Shown here piece by piece: positions 1 to 12,200 of a stretch of 64,000 nt of DNA (the first letter of the stretch is position 1; each line of letters opens with the position of its first letter). The notes below the pieces were generated by a model. The model was given only the letters and a program-made list of their open reading frames with translations. It searched no databases and was not told the DNA's origin. A program made the translations under genes and the position numbers. Source of the stretch: Haemonchus contortus (Eukaryota; Nematoda; Chromadorea; Rhabditida; Trichostrongylidae); contig LS997562.1 in the NCBI GenBank assembly GCA_000469685.2, forward strand, positions 6,450,015 through 6,514,014, given 5' to 3'.

Positions 1-1
1 T

Positions 2-88
2 CGCTTCGACAGGGACGGTAGGGAGGTGAAGGTCAGTACTAGTGAAGTTAAGGAAGCGATTGAGAACGGGACTACATTTATACACTGA
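2..88 (+). other. open frame running in from the left edge, unrecognised
   Basis: Frame 2 is open from the window edge for 28 codons (RFDRDGREVKVSTSEVKEAI..., ending TFIH) and stops with TGA. It is hydrophilic and alternates charged residues like real coding sequence, so it could be the 3' end of an upstream gene or of a decayed mobile element. No poly(A) signal follows closely. It is too short to identify. Confidence 0.2.
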
Positions 89-1617
89 AGCCATTTAGAC
101 GAAATCCTGACTGGTGCCGTACGTCCTTAAGGGCCCTCGGATCGTTGGCCATTGCTTCGTGAATTCGTCACTAACTGCAAGCTTACTGTAGTATTATAAG
201 TTCCCCTTACTGGGGAAGGACACCAATGGAGTATATACAAATTGATCGATAGTATTAGTGGTCAGCTCTGGTTTCGTCGTTGGTTTCGTTCAGTGTTGGC
301 ATTTCGCGTTTTCATATTTGAAGCTTATATTTGTCACACGGACAGGTGTGTTGATTAAGCGGAGGGAGAGCCGTCGACGATCGGAAAATCCGTCCGTACG
401 AACTGAATTCACTGAAACGCTGCTCGTCACAGCTATTGCCATAAACGTTTCGAGCATGCCCGTTTGTGTTGCCATTTTTAGAGCTTCCTCCGTTGAATTG
501 TTCCATTGTTCTATACGATGGCTCACTATGGCTATTGTTTGCTGTCGGCTACGTGGCTATCATGGTCACTCATTTAATAATTTTTGTATTTTTTCGATAG
601 TTTTTCATAATACCCATAATCAAGCCCAGAATGACTTCCGTTTTTGAGAAAAAAGGGGCCTGCGATTTTCTACCTAGTTGGAACCAAACTAGTTCATTCA
701 TGAACGTTTACAAATTCTGTTCGAGCTGTACTCGAAAGGTTCAAGCTGGCACTTTGTAGAACCTGGCCTCGTAGCGATTCTGGCGTGGTTTCAGAGAGGA
801 TTGATCCAGTGACGGTGCAAATACGACCTCCCTCGCCACTCAGTGACTTTTACCTCGTAACTAGACTATCGAAGTACTTCATTGATGAATCGAAAACTTC
901 TGAGACATTTCCTGGCTGCCTTTTTCGATGCACAAAGAAAAAGAATTGTAATAGAGTCCAAAAAGATTCCACGCCTATGTAACTACCGTATCCCCATGCC
1001 TTTCATGGGAAAAGATCTCCCACTTGGAGGTACCGGTCGCATCATTTATGACTTTATCGGGCTTTACCTGCAGTTAACATTGGCGGTTACCGTAGTGCTT
1101 GGCAGAACGCTATCGAAACTTGATAGTAAGTCGTCAATGAATGAACCATTTTTCTTACAGTACCCTCAGGAAGTTTACTGTACCTCTCAATAAGTCATAT
1201 TAAATACCTGCAAGGATTTATGCGATCGAGTAAGATGCGAATAAACTAGTATTACTTGGAATGGCGTTAATGTTTGGGCTGAGGTGTTCAATTCTCGCTT
1301 ACGCAACACTCATTAACGACAATTGTTGTGACCTGAGTGCATCAGTGCAGTGCTGACGATCGTTCACGAATTACGGTAATCCACCATAAACAGTTTTAGA
1401 CTATCGAATTTCAAGATGAGGTCCCTTGAGCTTCTTCGAAAGTCAAATTACACTTAATTACTCGCTTCCCTATACCACAAGTGCATTATATCATTACTAG
1501 AACCTCCTCTCAATGTTAAAGTTACTCTGAGTGTATTTGGAGTTGCTCTGAGTGTATCCATCCCTATTCCCTATTATTTACCTAGCGTAACCTACTCTGA
1601 AGCACTTTTTAGAAGCC
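89..1617. other. no gene seen
   Basis: Short overlapping open frames on both strands have no recognisable product. Several TACNGTA heptamers occur (near 181, 990, 1089, 1150, 1174 and 1375). An imperfect tandem of a CTCTGAGTGTAT unit lies at about 1525-1557. Confidence 0.6.
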
Positions 1618-1720
1618 GTAGGTGGTGTAGTGCCAACGGAAGCACTATCGCAAGCGTGGCCAAAGGTTCGAGCTTCGGTTAGACGCCCGTCTTAGCCATT
1701 CCAGAAAAGGAATGGAACGT
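1618..1720 (+). repeat. SINE head fragment (tRNA-derived)
   Basis: This stretch resembles the first 100 bp of the element at 58061. It has a GGTGGTGTAGTG A-box region, then CACTATCGCAAGCGTGG and a degraded B box (AGGTTCGAGCTTC). It is diverged, with indels. A perfect 7-bp hairpin (CCATTCC/GGAATGG) follows the head. Confidence 0.55.
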
Positions 1721-1870
1721 AATCGACGCCAAATTCTTAGCCCTCTACTATAAAGCTTTTTCTGAAGTTTAGCTCAATCAGGCAAGGTTGTTCAGCCTCA
1801 GGTAGAAGAGCCATTCTGTACATCTGAAGCTCCCCGTCTCACTACCACTCCATATTTACTGGGCGCCCTT

Positions 1871-1930
1871 GTATATGCGCCATGCACCGGACTCCCTCTG
1901 GGAATTGTAGTGAAGTTTAATGGGCACATA
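1871..1930 (-). repeat. SINE 3' fragment, minus orientation
   Basis: The reverse complement reads ...CCCATTA..CACTAC.ATTC then GTCCGGTGCATGGCGCATA, matching the 3' third of the element at 58061, including its conserved core. The nearby head fragment is on the opposite strand, so these are two insertions or a rearranged one. Confidence 0.55.
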
Positions 1931-4005
1931 TTCCCTTAAGTGACCACTTAAGTACCTTCAACCAATGTATAGATCAGGATTTAATCGCTTTCAGACAGGA
2001 GTAAGACCATCTTATGGAGTACAGAGGGTGAAGGTAAAGGTGAAGGGTAAGAGACCTGGAAAAGAATCGTTCAGAACCGTCTACTTCATGATGTCAGATT
2101 GTCTAGAGCGGGCAAAAGTCCCCCTTTCAGTAGCAGTTCAGAAACATTATGCATTTATCTCTTCAAAGGCGAAGAATGATTGATAGTCCAACCTAAATAG
2201 TCTAAATGGCAGTCGGACACTGATGTAATCGCTGAAGAAACACCATTTTGTAGCCGTTCTACCAGTTGACAGATTTTGCACTTTGGCAACCACTTTCAAA
2301 CAAAAGGACTGGTTTGACTTCACTCGGAGTCATGACATTGAGAACAAGCTGTGGTGGGGTTGTACTCTTCCATTTTAGGCCAAGGACGGTGATGTTGTGA
2401 GGCAACGTCTTCTAGGTCGGCAAGAATGGATAACCTTCCTTTGCTCTCACCACAACGGGTCTTTTGCCCCGCTACTTTCTGTTCATTCTTCACTGGCACG
2501 GATCATGCTCTTGCCAGTTCTACCTTCACTGGTCTAAGTAGAGCATGCCACGGGCTAATCGAATGAACGAATCTACGTTACAGAGTGAAGGCGATGCGTA
2601 TCCAGAAAATGGCAAGTTTTGAGAACCATACCTCCCGGATCAAATGTTTTTGCTAAAGGTGATCATGGGCGTTACCTGTAAGTGCGATCTCCAACCAGTT
2701 CACGCGACCCACTTACGCGTAATTGAACAAGGCTGAATGTTCTGAAAAAAAAAACTAGCCGCAACTGGGTTACCGTATCCAGTTTATGTACCGTATCTTA
2801 AATGAAGTAATCAGCGAAATAGATCGTGAAAAACTGACGTAATGATGTCCTCCTTTGGTAAAAAATGGCAGACCTTCAGCAGATACAGGGTCCCGGATGA
2901 ATATGTTTAAAAATTGCATCTTTTCACTAGAAACTCAGCAGGCAGACTGGAAAACAAGTAAGTAAAGTAGTGGAGTTTTGAGGAAATTTCTATATCACTC
3001 TACAAAACAAGTGTGAAATAAGTGAAGAGGTCAGGATTGCCGGCTTACAATGGACCCATGTGGCTTCGCTACCGCATCTGTGGATCGGAAATCAGCGGCA
3101 GAACTGAATCAACCAACACGTAGATTGATCGGGGGCTCTGTGTAAAGATGGCGGTTGAATCAGCCCTTTTAAGTTCATGTGGATGAACGAAAATCATATC
3201 GGATGTTGCCAAGCCTCTTAACAAATGCCAAAGTCCTGGTTTCTTGAAAAAGTCCCCAATATAGCGATAGAAAGAGTTCCACCTGAGGATTTGATCAACA
3301 CAGGAATTTTCCTCCTGCGTGGTATCGACCTCGGGGTATCCTAACGACTGCATTCCCGATCCCTAGAACAAAAGGGGGAAAAGCGAGAAGAACAGAAGTG
3401 CTCAGGAAATATCGTTAAGAGGAAGGTAGCAGCTCTCCATTCTGCCGGTGAAGAGTGGAAGAGTGAGGATCCGTCTACATGGACCCTCAAACTGGTGAGA
3501 GGTATACGGAAAATCCAAACCGAAATGACATCTTTATCAGAGGGCTGAATCGCCTTAGGGACAAGGGTGACTTTATGAGGACCGGCCCGTTTCTTGGCCC
3601 TTACATTCCCTTCCGTACTTATCTTGCCTATGAGTATTTTTTGTCCCATCTGCTGTTTTTATGCACTTCCAAGAACTTTTATCACGCACAACTTATCTCT
3701 CAACTATTACTTTGGGTGGCTAGACAAGAAAAAAAGGAAGACAAAGGTTTGTAATTACCGAGCTGACTACATCTAGGCTAAGATGGATCCTAGAGGGACT
3801 AATTAAAGCGTCACTCCTTGGATATACTTTTAAGTTTGAATTTTTCCATTTTTCATCACTCTAAATTGATTTCCCTTCATCAGTGAAATTTAGCAAATAT
3901 GTTATTGGAGCATCCTAGCATTGACTAGTATTTTCCTTTTTTTCTGCCCAATTGATTATTGTCAATTTCACATTTGCCAGAACGATGGTGAAAAAAGCGC
4001 ATCCG

Positions 4006-4043
4006 AATAAATAAATAAATAAATAAATAAGTAAATAAATAAA
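4006..4043. repeat. (AAAT)n microsatellite
   Basis: Roughly nine tandem tetranucleotide units with one interruption. Confidence 0.9.
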
Positions 4044-4065
4044 GTGAAACTGAAACTAAAGTTTG

Positions 4066-4092
4066 CTATTGAGATGCGCCATGTATCCGATT
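4066..4092 (-). repeat. SINE core fragment
   Basis: The reverse complement contains TACATGGCGCATCTC, matching the recurrent 3' core of the SINE family. Confidence 0.4.
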
Positions 4093-4944
4093 TTCCTTCG
4101 TACTTGTAGTGACCTGTGAACTCACCAATTCATCAATACTTCGCCTTGAGAACAAATCGCACGGTTCGAATAAAGTGCTTCTTCAATCGGATTTTTGATC
4201 CCAAATTTTGCCCTGGACAATTGGATCGATACAGTTCTCCCACAGAGGGACACCGTAATTTCGTCAGATGCATCCAAAAGTTTGGCTCATCCTTGAGCAA
4301 ATCCGACCTATTTTATTTGAGTGCACTGTTCACACCATAACTTCGCCCAGCGTTGCCTTAATGTGGCCAAGTATGTTAGTGGTATTATCATCCCCTTCTA
4401 GTGCTCTCGGGCCGTATTTTGGACGGAGCCCAAGTCGATAGCTTAGCTGTCTTGACCATTACCACTCTATTTTGAGCGCAGCATCCACGTGCATGTGAGA
4501 AGAGCGACTTGAAGTGCTTGTCGGCGATGACCCTTGACCACGGTCTCCATATGCCTACCCCATATGGAAGTCATCATCAACCCATCAGTCGACTACATTT
4601 TCCCAGCCTTTAATGCTAGGTGTTTATGCTTGTGTTGTCAGCATGAATGTTATCGTTCAAACAGTTCCAGCAAAGCCTTACTCTTAGTGAGTCGCCTCAG
4701 AATCCAGCTCTTTCTCAGCTCATTTTGTCTTGATCAGTAAATCGACGTTGGTTTCAAGCATCTCAACAGCCAGCAAATAGATTTCCTCCAATCGCACAGC
4801 CAACTGTAATCACTATTCTTCCAAATTTAGTTACGGTTTTACGGTATCGGATTGTAATATCTAATCTGAATGGAGTGGCAGGAGCCCAAAGTGAATCAGT
4901 GGCAGCTCTCCTTTCAGCATATTGTGGCTTCAGTTAAACGAGTT

Positions 4945-4975
4945 TGGAAGCCGCATGCATGGCGCATCCTTCGAC
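4945..4975 (+). repeat. SINE core fragment
   Basis: It contains GGAAGCCGCATGCATGGCGC followed by ATCC, close to the core in the copy at 59832. Confidence 0.5.
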
Positions 4976-5718
4976 CATTTGAAAGTTTTTCTTCCCAACA
5001 ATTGAACTTAACATTCATAGTGGGGTTTCCATTTAATTACCTAATTCTTTACACACAGGCTCGAAAGATGTCGCCGAGAAAGGACTAGAAAAGGTGTCAG
5101 GGGGGCCTAAAAATGGCCCGAAAAAATTCGTGGTTCCTGTGAAAAAATAAAATTTTGAAAAAAATCCTCGAATTTCAATAAGAAATTGCTATTTGTCCGA
5201 ACTCCTCCAAAAACGCCCTTTTACCTCGAGCCTATAACTTCAAGTTGCATGAGTCATTCGATGTCGTCCTTGGCGCTTTTATCCTCCCAGATGGAACTCC
5301 CACAAGAGGTAGGAGCCTAGCTTTCTTCAAGGTACATGGGAAGAGAGAAAATCTGAAAGCCCAGGTCACTGAAGCGCCACTTACTACAGCTTCTTCAGCA
5401 CCAACCTATCAAAGCGAAATTAGCGAGCGGAATAGAAATCCGCTATCCCCTTTGTGGACCTAATGACAGCCTCCACATGGTCTTTGGAAACTTCGTTGCA
5501 AGTGCAATATCGAAATTCTCCCAATTCCCCTGCAGGCTCACCTGGGTCCCCCGTAAAGGGTTTTCGAAAGTGTGTGTGTGCTTGGTTTCCGAGCGGGGCC
5601 ATCTCTCTTCTTAGCGACCGCCGCCACCACCAGCAGCGTGACCACTCTCGCTGTGTGCTAACACTGACTGACTGCACCATCACCATCGAACGCCATGTGT
5701 CAATTAGAAATTGCTGAG

Positions 5719-5748
5719 CAACAGCAGCAGCACCAACAGCAGCAGCAG
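5719..5748. repeat. CAG/CAA triplet tract
   Basis: Ten near-perfect CAG/CAA/CAC triplets sit in a GC-richer island. No supported coding frame covers it. Confidence 0.8.
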
Positions 5749-6114
5749 ATTCATCGAACCGACGGGGACCGGACCGACCGTGGGGGTTCCACCATTCGTT
5801 CAGCGATCATCTTTCTCCTCTGGACATTTCGCCGTCGGCCACCCCCTCCTATCTCAGCCCATCTTTCAACATACGCTCAAAAAACGATTTATTTCATGGA
5901 AAAATCGCTATTCGTTTACATTCTTCATCACATCCCATAATAATTTTCACTGTCTACTCGAGTTTGGATTTCGATTTTTGTCAAAAATCGCCCAGTAAAA
6001 GGGACCCTCTCCTTCTACATACTTATTACTGTGTACTACTGCCTGCCGGAACTTCCCGTATTCAACTCATTCAATTCAACCGCCTAGCTTTATTCGGTTG
6101 CGATTTTTTCGGGT

Positions 6115-6265
6115 GTGTACCGTTAGGTCGCCGCGCGAATTTTCCGCGCGTGTTGGCACTGTACTTACGCGGCATTATGAGTGAAACTTTCGTGACATTT
6201 GCCTCGCAAAGGCGTTTCGGCTTTTGTCACGCGCGGAAAATTTGCACTACAACCTAACAGTACAC
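6115..6265. mobile_element. MITE-like inverted-repeat element
   Basis: The outer 38 bp at each end (6115-6152 and 6228-6265) are imperfect inverted repeats, about 84% by hand. They begin GTGTAC[C/T]GTTAGGT and contain an exact 14-bp inverted match, ATTTTCCGCGCGTG. The 75-bp centre has its own shorter palindrome around GCCTCGCAAAGGC. No ORF and no clear target-site duplication. The structure suggests a small non-autonomous DNA transposon, or a long hairpin if transcribed. Confidence 0.6.
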
Positions 6266-9200
6266 CTTACCTGTCTCTATTTCATTTTTTAGCTGCAGCA
6301 AAATAGCTTGTTCCAAAAATTTTTTTAAAGTTATTGATCCGAATACTTGTATGATCACTAAATGTAAATTTTCTCAAATTATATATATTTTGTTAGCCTG
6401 ACCTTCCTGTCATCTAGAAGTCGGTCGGGATGCTTCAGACGTTCCTTTTTATAAATCTTTTTATTCCAGTTTTTTTTGAAGATTTTTTTAGATTTTTAGC
6501 GTTTTTTCTATTCTACTGGTGCGGAAAGAATGGGAGGCCATATTTTTAAAAAGTAAAAAAATACCTAGCAATGCTTGAGAAACCAAAAAATCAGATTTGT
6601 GAAGGTAAATAAATCGGGCGGAAAACCACAGGAATCGTCTCTGCCCCTAGTTAACTCTGGGTTATGGGTTATAAAAGTGAACAAGAGAATGGTGGCATTG
6701 AATCCTATGTAATTTAGCTGTTAGATTTTTTAACAGTATAATTTTATTTTTTAATTTTTTTGATTTTTTTAAACAATTTAATCTAAATAATATAATAGAA
6801 AGTGGAGAATAAATTTGGTGGATAGGATCCGTTGTGAAGATGTGACAGCTCTATTAGGATCTCCATTCAAACCACATTTTTTCTCATTCACTCTGCTAAT
6901 TTTTCTATTTTATTGGTTTTATCATTACTTGAGAGATATTTCGAGCCTTTCATTTAAATTGCAAGGTAGGTAAGCCGAGAGTAAGTGAGTATTATGAAGA
7001 AAAGAAAGCAAAAAATTTACTAAGAACATTTATTCATGTAATTACATCGAGTAGATGCAATTATGTAAAATTAATTCAAATTATACCGCACGCTAGGCCG
7101 AAACCTTCAATTTAATCCGTGGAACAAAAAATGCTTACGCAAGATTCTGGCAAGGTTCTGTTTAGATTTCAGAAAAAAAGAATTTTTTCAAGATGATTTC
7201 ACTAAAATCTGCCTAATAGGCCTTCGTAGTCAGTTGACAATTCGCATTTTCAGTTTTCGAGAAAACTTTTCGATTTACTTGGTCATTCACCTGGTCATTT
7301 ATTCATATAGCCTATTGATCATCTATTTAATTATTTTTTTAGTTACTTATTTATTCAAACACACCTTAAGGGATTAGATTGGGTCATATGAATGAAACAA
7401 TGTTTTTTATCCCTTATTTACTTATTTGTCTTAATTAGTGTAATATTTACATGTTACCTCAATTGAAGACGAATAGCATAGTTACCTGAAATCATTTATT
7501 ATACCGAATTATCAAATAGTATTCAAGAGAATCAGAGATTTTTACCTACTCCCTATACAAACGTTTTATTTCACGGAGCATCCTACGAGGAAACTGTTAT
7601 TAGGTCAAGTAATTTCTTTGAACTCTCACTGCGAGAGAAATTTCGCTCTTAAAAACAATACCTAGCTCTTTTGAGTTTTCCCACAATTGTAGGCTCCCAT
7701 GTCTACTGTATTTTCGTAGTAGATGTGCTTGTTTATTAAACAAACACGAAATGGTGGTGTTCGCGGAGGACGAGACCGTGAGGACGAAGCGATCAGGTTA
7801 AATCGACGGGCACGATTTTCAAAGTCCAAACGGGAGGATCGGGTGGAAAGAGGTAGGGGCGAGGGTCCGAAATGTAAAGATAAATTCATAGAGGGTAGTT
7901 GGAGCAGATGAGACAGGCATTTACAGTAATCCCCTTGAAAACACTTGCATGGTAGGGGCCCTAGGGCCGCTAATAACATGCACGGTTGCTTCCAAAGTTT
8001 TTGTTTTTGCTTGACTTATATTGTTGTCTTAGAAAAGCAGCTTGACATTTTTCGGGTGTCCTGGAACTCTTTATTTGGAGAAATTGTTACTTTCCGAATT
8101 CTGGCTTCAGTACTTAAGATTTCAAACCTCAGCAATTAACCTAGTGACTTTTTTTACCGGATCCACAACAAAAAAGGTAATGGTCCCAATAGTTCCAGTC
8201 CATGAATAGTCCCAGTCCATCGAAAGCGTTGGATCGAAAAAGAACATTACGTCATAATCGCTGAGAGCTCAAGAACCCTGGATCCCCCTGAGAATTGTCT
8301 GCACCCCCTCATTTTCTTTTCTTTATTTTCTTCTTTTTATTTATTAATTCCTCTTATTTATTAATTCCGAATTGAAATTCTTACAAACTCATGAAGAAAA
8401 GGCTATCTGAATAGAGGTAAAGATAGGACAGAGAGAAAAATTAGGTGAGGAGAAAAAAACGGAAGGAAAATTGAGGTAAAAAGAAAAAAGAGGTGCAAAA
8501 ATGATTATTTTACCACCATACTGCGATAAAGGAGCTAGCTATGGGATGCTAAACTGAGTCGTTAGGTCAATTCCATGTACATCAGCCCTAGCAAGTGCCT
8601 AGCGGATAAAATCTCATCAGGAATGGTCCCAGTGGGTAAAATCGGTGCTATCCTACCTGCCAATATGGTGTGTCACTAACGCTTTTGAGACAGCAAGTAC
8701 ATAGCTTGAGTTGACTCAAGTGATCATCAAGAGTTCCAACATTTTTCACTGATACTTTCATTTTTCTCTTTTGATAACTTCCCTTTTGAAGTAACCAGTA
8801 TTTGATCCGTCATTGATCGCTTTTTTGGGTAGATCACGGGTGATTGCACATCAATAACTCCCTAGCCGTCATCTATAGCATTTTTCCTCCACGAATTTTA
8901 GTACATGTTTATTTGTTGTTTTTTGTTTATTACGAATTTTCATGCTTGTTAATAATGCTTGCTATTTCATATTCACTTTTACGGTTTGTTTACTTGCCTT
9001 TGCTCGGAGAACAAACAAACCTACCACGTTTTCAAAACAAATCCATTGAATTGCAAGAGACTGAACTTGGTTTATGTGTTTGCGTTTGTGCCTCTCGCAT
9101 GTTTTGTGAAAAGTTTGCTTATTTGTTTGTTTTTTTCTCGAAAACTCCTTCATCCTTCGACCTTACCGATGATAACTTTATTCGAGCATCACTTACAATT

Positions 9201-12200
9201 CACTGTATTGCACCCTCCCCCTAGAAGGAAATCCTTGCTGCAAAAGTTCAAAGCAAATAGTTACTAAATTCGTTCAATATGGTTTGAGCTGCGCATTCGA
9301 CTTCCACTCTTTACCGTGATACCGTTTAAAAGTGTAACTGCCCTAGAGGGTGGTTTTACCGACTCCATGTCTCCATAGTCCCCATGACCAGGTTTCAGCC
9401 TTTCGCTAGCGAAGGTCTGTACGTCTGGAAAGGGGCCAAACCCTGGTTTGAATGGTTTTGGAAGTTTTCGCTACTTATCGTATTGCCCTCGTTATCGGTA
9501 AAATTCAAATTCAAAGTCGAACATGTGGGAACCCAAGTGCGCTGGCGAATCTGGGTCCTCTCAGACTGAATGGCGATACTGCATGGGCGAGATGGCAGAT
9601 CTATGTTTATGAGCACATATATTCACATTAACTCTCTTTAACTTTTGGAATTTGTCTTCAAATAGATGTTACTGTCACTGTTTATCTGTTTATTTGTATG
9701 TTTAGGATATCACTGTTTTCCTAAACTCATCCGGGGGAATCTCATTTATTTCTCTAAACTGTCTTTGTATGAGTTCAATTTTTTGCCGTTAAGGAATTTT
9801 TGAAGTCGGTCGTCTGCATGGCTCACTCCAATGAGACTGTTTGACGAGAAGCATTCTATACTCTGAGTCGACTTCATCGTTTATCCAATTCGATCCCTTG
9901 TCCTCGTTCAGTGCGTTGAATTTTATTAATATTTCATTTGCTCTAGTGTTATCTGGTGATTTTCGGGAGCATTTTTTCTGAAATCGCCATTTGCCAATTT
10001 CATTTCTGATGGTGAGTAGGAATTTCCCCTATCTTACCGAATTGGGCAGCCAGTACATAGTGGAAAATATGGGAGAGGGGAAAAACCGGGCCTCGACGAA
10101 GCACAGCTGTAGCCAAGGACGGTCGACGTGGTGGTTGCCCTCGTCCTCGGTCGTTGAGCTGCTGCTGATGGTTGGACGAACATCTGCGCATGCCGATGCT
10201 GATAACTTACGCAACGATGAGAGGATGATTTATAATCGTCGCAATTACCCTCTCACATACGCAAAAATCTCTCACATTCACTTAATCCTCCTAATAAATT
10301 CATCGATTCCTGGCCATTTCCTGTGGGAGTCAGTCCAGTCAGTTGTTCTCCTTCTTTATTTATTTACTTATTTGTTTCTTTCCTACAAAGTCATCTCTTT
10401 CCAGAGAGTTAGTCTAGCGATTGACAATTCCTATCCCTTCTTGATTACCATTTATTTATTTATTCAAGTGTACTACTCCTATAATTTCAACGCTTTGGCA
10501 ATTCACTTCTGAATTGCGCACTGCTCGAGTAATTTTTTAATCGCATTTGTTTTCGATATACCTTTTTATTTAGTTCTGATGCTTTTACATAGTAATTTTT
10601 CATATATTTGCTTACTTATCTATTTATAGTTACTGCTCTTCTCTCAAGGTACAGCATTAGGGAATTGCATTTAGCTCAGCCTAGCCGAAAGTAAAGCGAG
10701 GCAAAAAATTTTTGCCATGACAAAATACAAGAAATCCATTTTAAGGTGACCTCCAACCAAATAAGGAATTCTGAATTCTGAGGATGACCCTATGGGTGAA
10801 TATCAATATATCAACCTGGTGAGAAATAGAAAATGTTTTGGGAGTATCAAAGTAATTCTACTGATTGAACGTAGCCCCATTTCTTAAGTGGGATGAATAA
10901 GACACTCAAGGTGGGCACTCATCATCGCGTACTTGAACCCATAAAAACGGATCCCTGCATTCCACACCTCTCGTAGTCGTCTAATACTTAGTCTGTTACA
11001 TACCAACACCCAATTTGGAACGATGATACCACATAGTATCGGACTTCTGGAGCTGAATGGTTGTGCAATCCATGGGTACATACTTCTCAGGGAACGCCAT
11101 TACAAGGCTTATGATTTCCCCAAGTGAGTAAGATACGTCAACCCAGAGTGTTCCTATTCCTGATACACAGTTTCAGACTTTCGAGTAAGGACTGTGTAGG
11201 GCGGTACAATAGCCACGGCCCAAACAATCCAATATTTCTACAAAATTTGTGAAGCCGTAAAACCTTCATTGTTTTGGACAACGGAACCCTTGGGCTTTTG
11301 CTTTTATGAGGGGCTGATCAGGACTTTCTTGAGGACGTCACATCGATACCTCAGGTCTCCTGGAATTATCAACTTGGCAGTTTCCTGGAAAGCCTGCTAA
11401 AGTTAATGGACTCTCTTTGCTCTTTTACAGTTGCTACTTTACGAATTTTCGTTCCCTTTGATTTTTGAACATCCCATTTAGAGCCGTGTCAGTGTGGAAA
11501 TACCAGCTGCTTCCTGAAGTTTTGCATTTCCCCCAGACTACATCTGTCCCGGTGAATTATGGAGACTGTAGCACGGTTCACCTGATTTGTTCCGTATTGC
11601 TAATCCACTACATCTACGCTCTACTGAACTCGAACTAATTATCTCAGCTATCGTATCATGATGCCATAATTATCGTTATTATTAGAAAAAATGATTATCG
11701 ACCCTATTTCCCCCCAATTTCTTCCTTCCTCTTTTTCCCGATCACATTGATTGAAGCAATCAGGGTAACACTGTGACTAATGATCTTGTGATTGACACGT
11801 ACTCGATGAAAATGCAAATTCTAACGTCAAATAAATCACCGTTCCTTGAACGGATACCGTAACGGTTCGATGTCGATCACATTCGTGACAGGACGCGCCT
11901 GTTCAGCTAATTAGATGTCAATGGTTGTTACGCACTTCCCGACTGTAACTATCTCATCCAACTCGGCCAACTCTGTGAACAGCTTTGGCGCGCGGGCGAT
12001 TTCGCCCATGCGACCATCACCACCACCTGACGCAATATTTGAAATCGAGTGTGGGCGGAGTTGAAAGAGCAAACGATGCACTTACGATTGGGGACGTTTC
12101 AGGGTGTCGTTCAATTGAGTGTTTGTGTTCGTCGGCTGCTTGGTTACTTAACAGTTTTTAGTTTGATCGCCTATTTTTAGCAGCTGTTTTGGCTATATTT

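Larger units (their letters stand above)
1931..6114. other. no gene supported; repeats and a GC-richer island
   Basis: Open frames here (for example 1965-2183 +, 3069-3353 -, 3479-3754 +) have no domain I recognise and no splice context. The block contains an AAAT tract, two SINE core fragments and a GC-richer region (about 5,540-5,800) with a CAG/CAA tract. Confidence 0.6.

Noticed and set aside
3069..3353. 94-codon minus-strand frame considered as a retroelement remnant
   Set aside because: No reverse transcriptase, integrase or protease motif is visible.
9991..10512. 173-codon open frame with hydrophobic tail
   Set aside because: The hydrophobic part is T-rich AT sequence, and there is no recognisable family or splice context.
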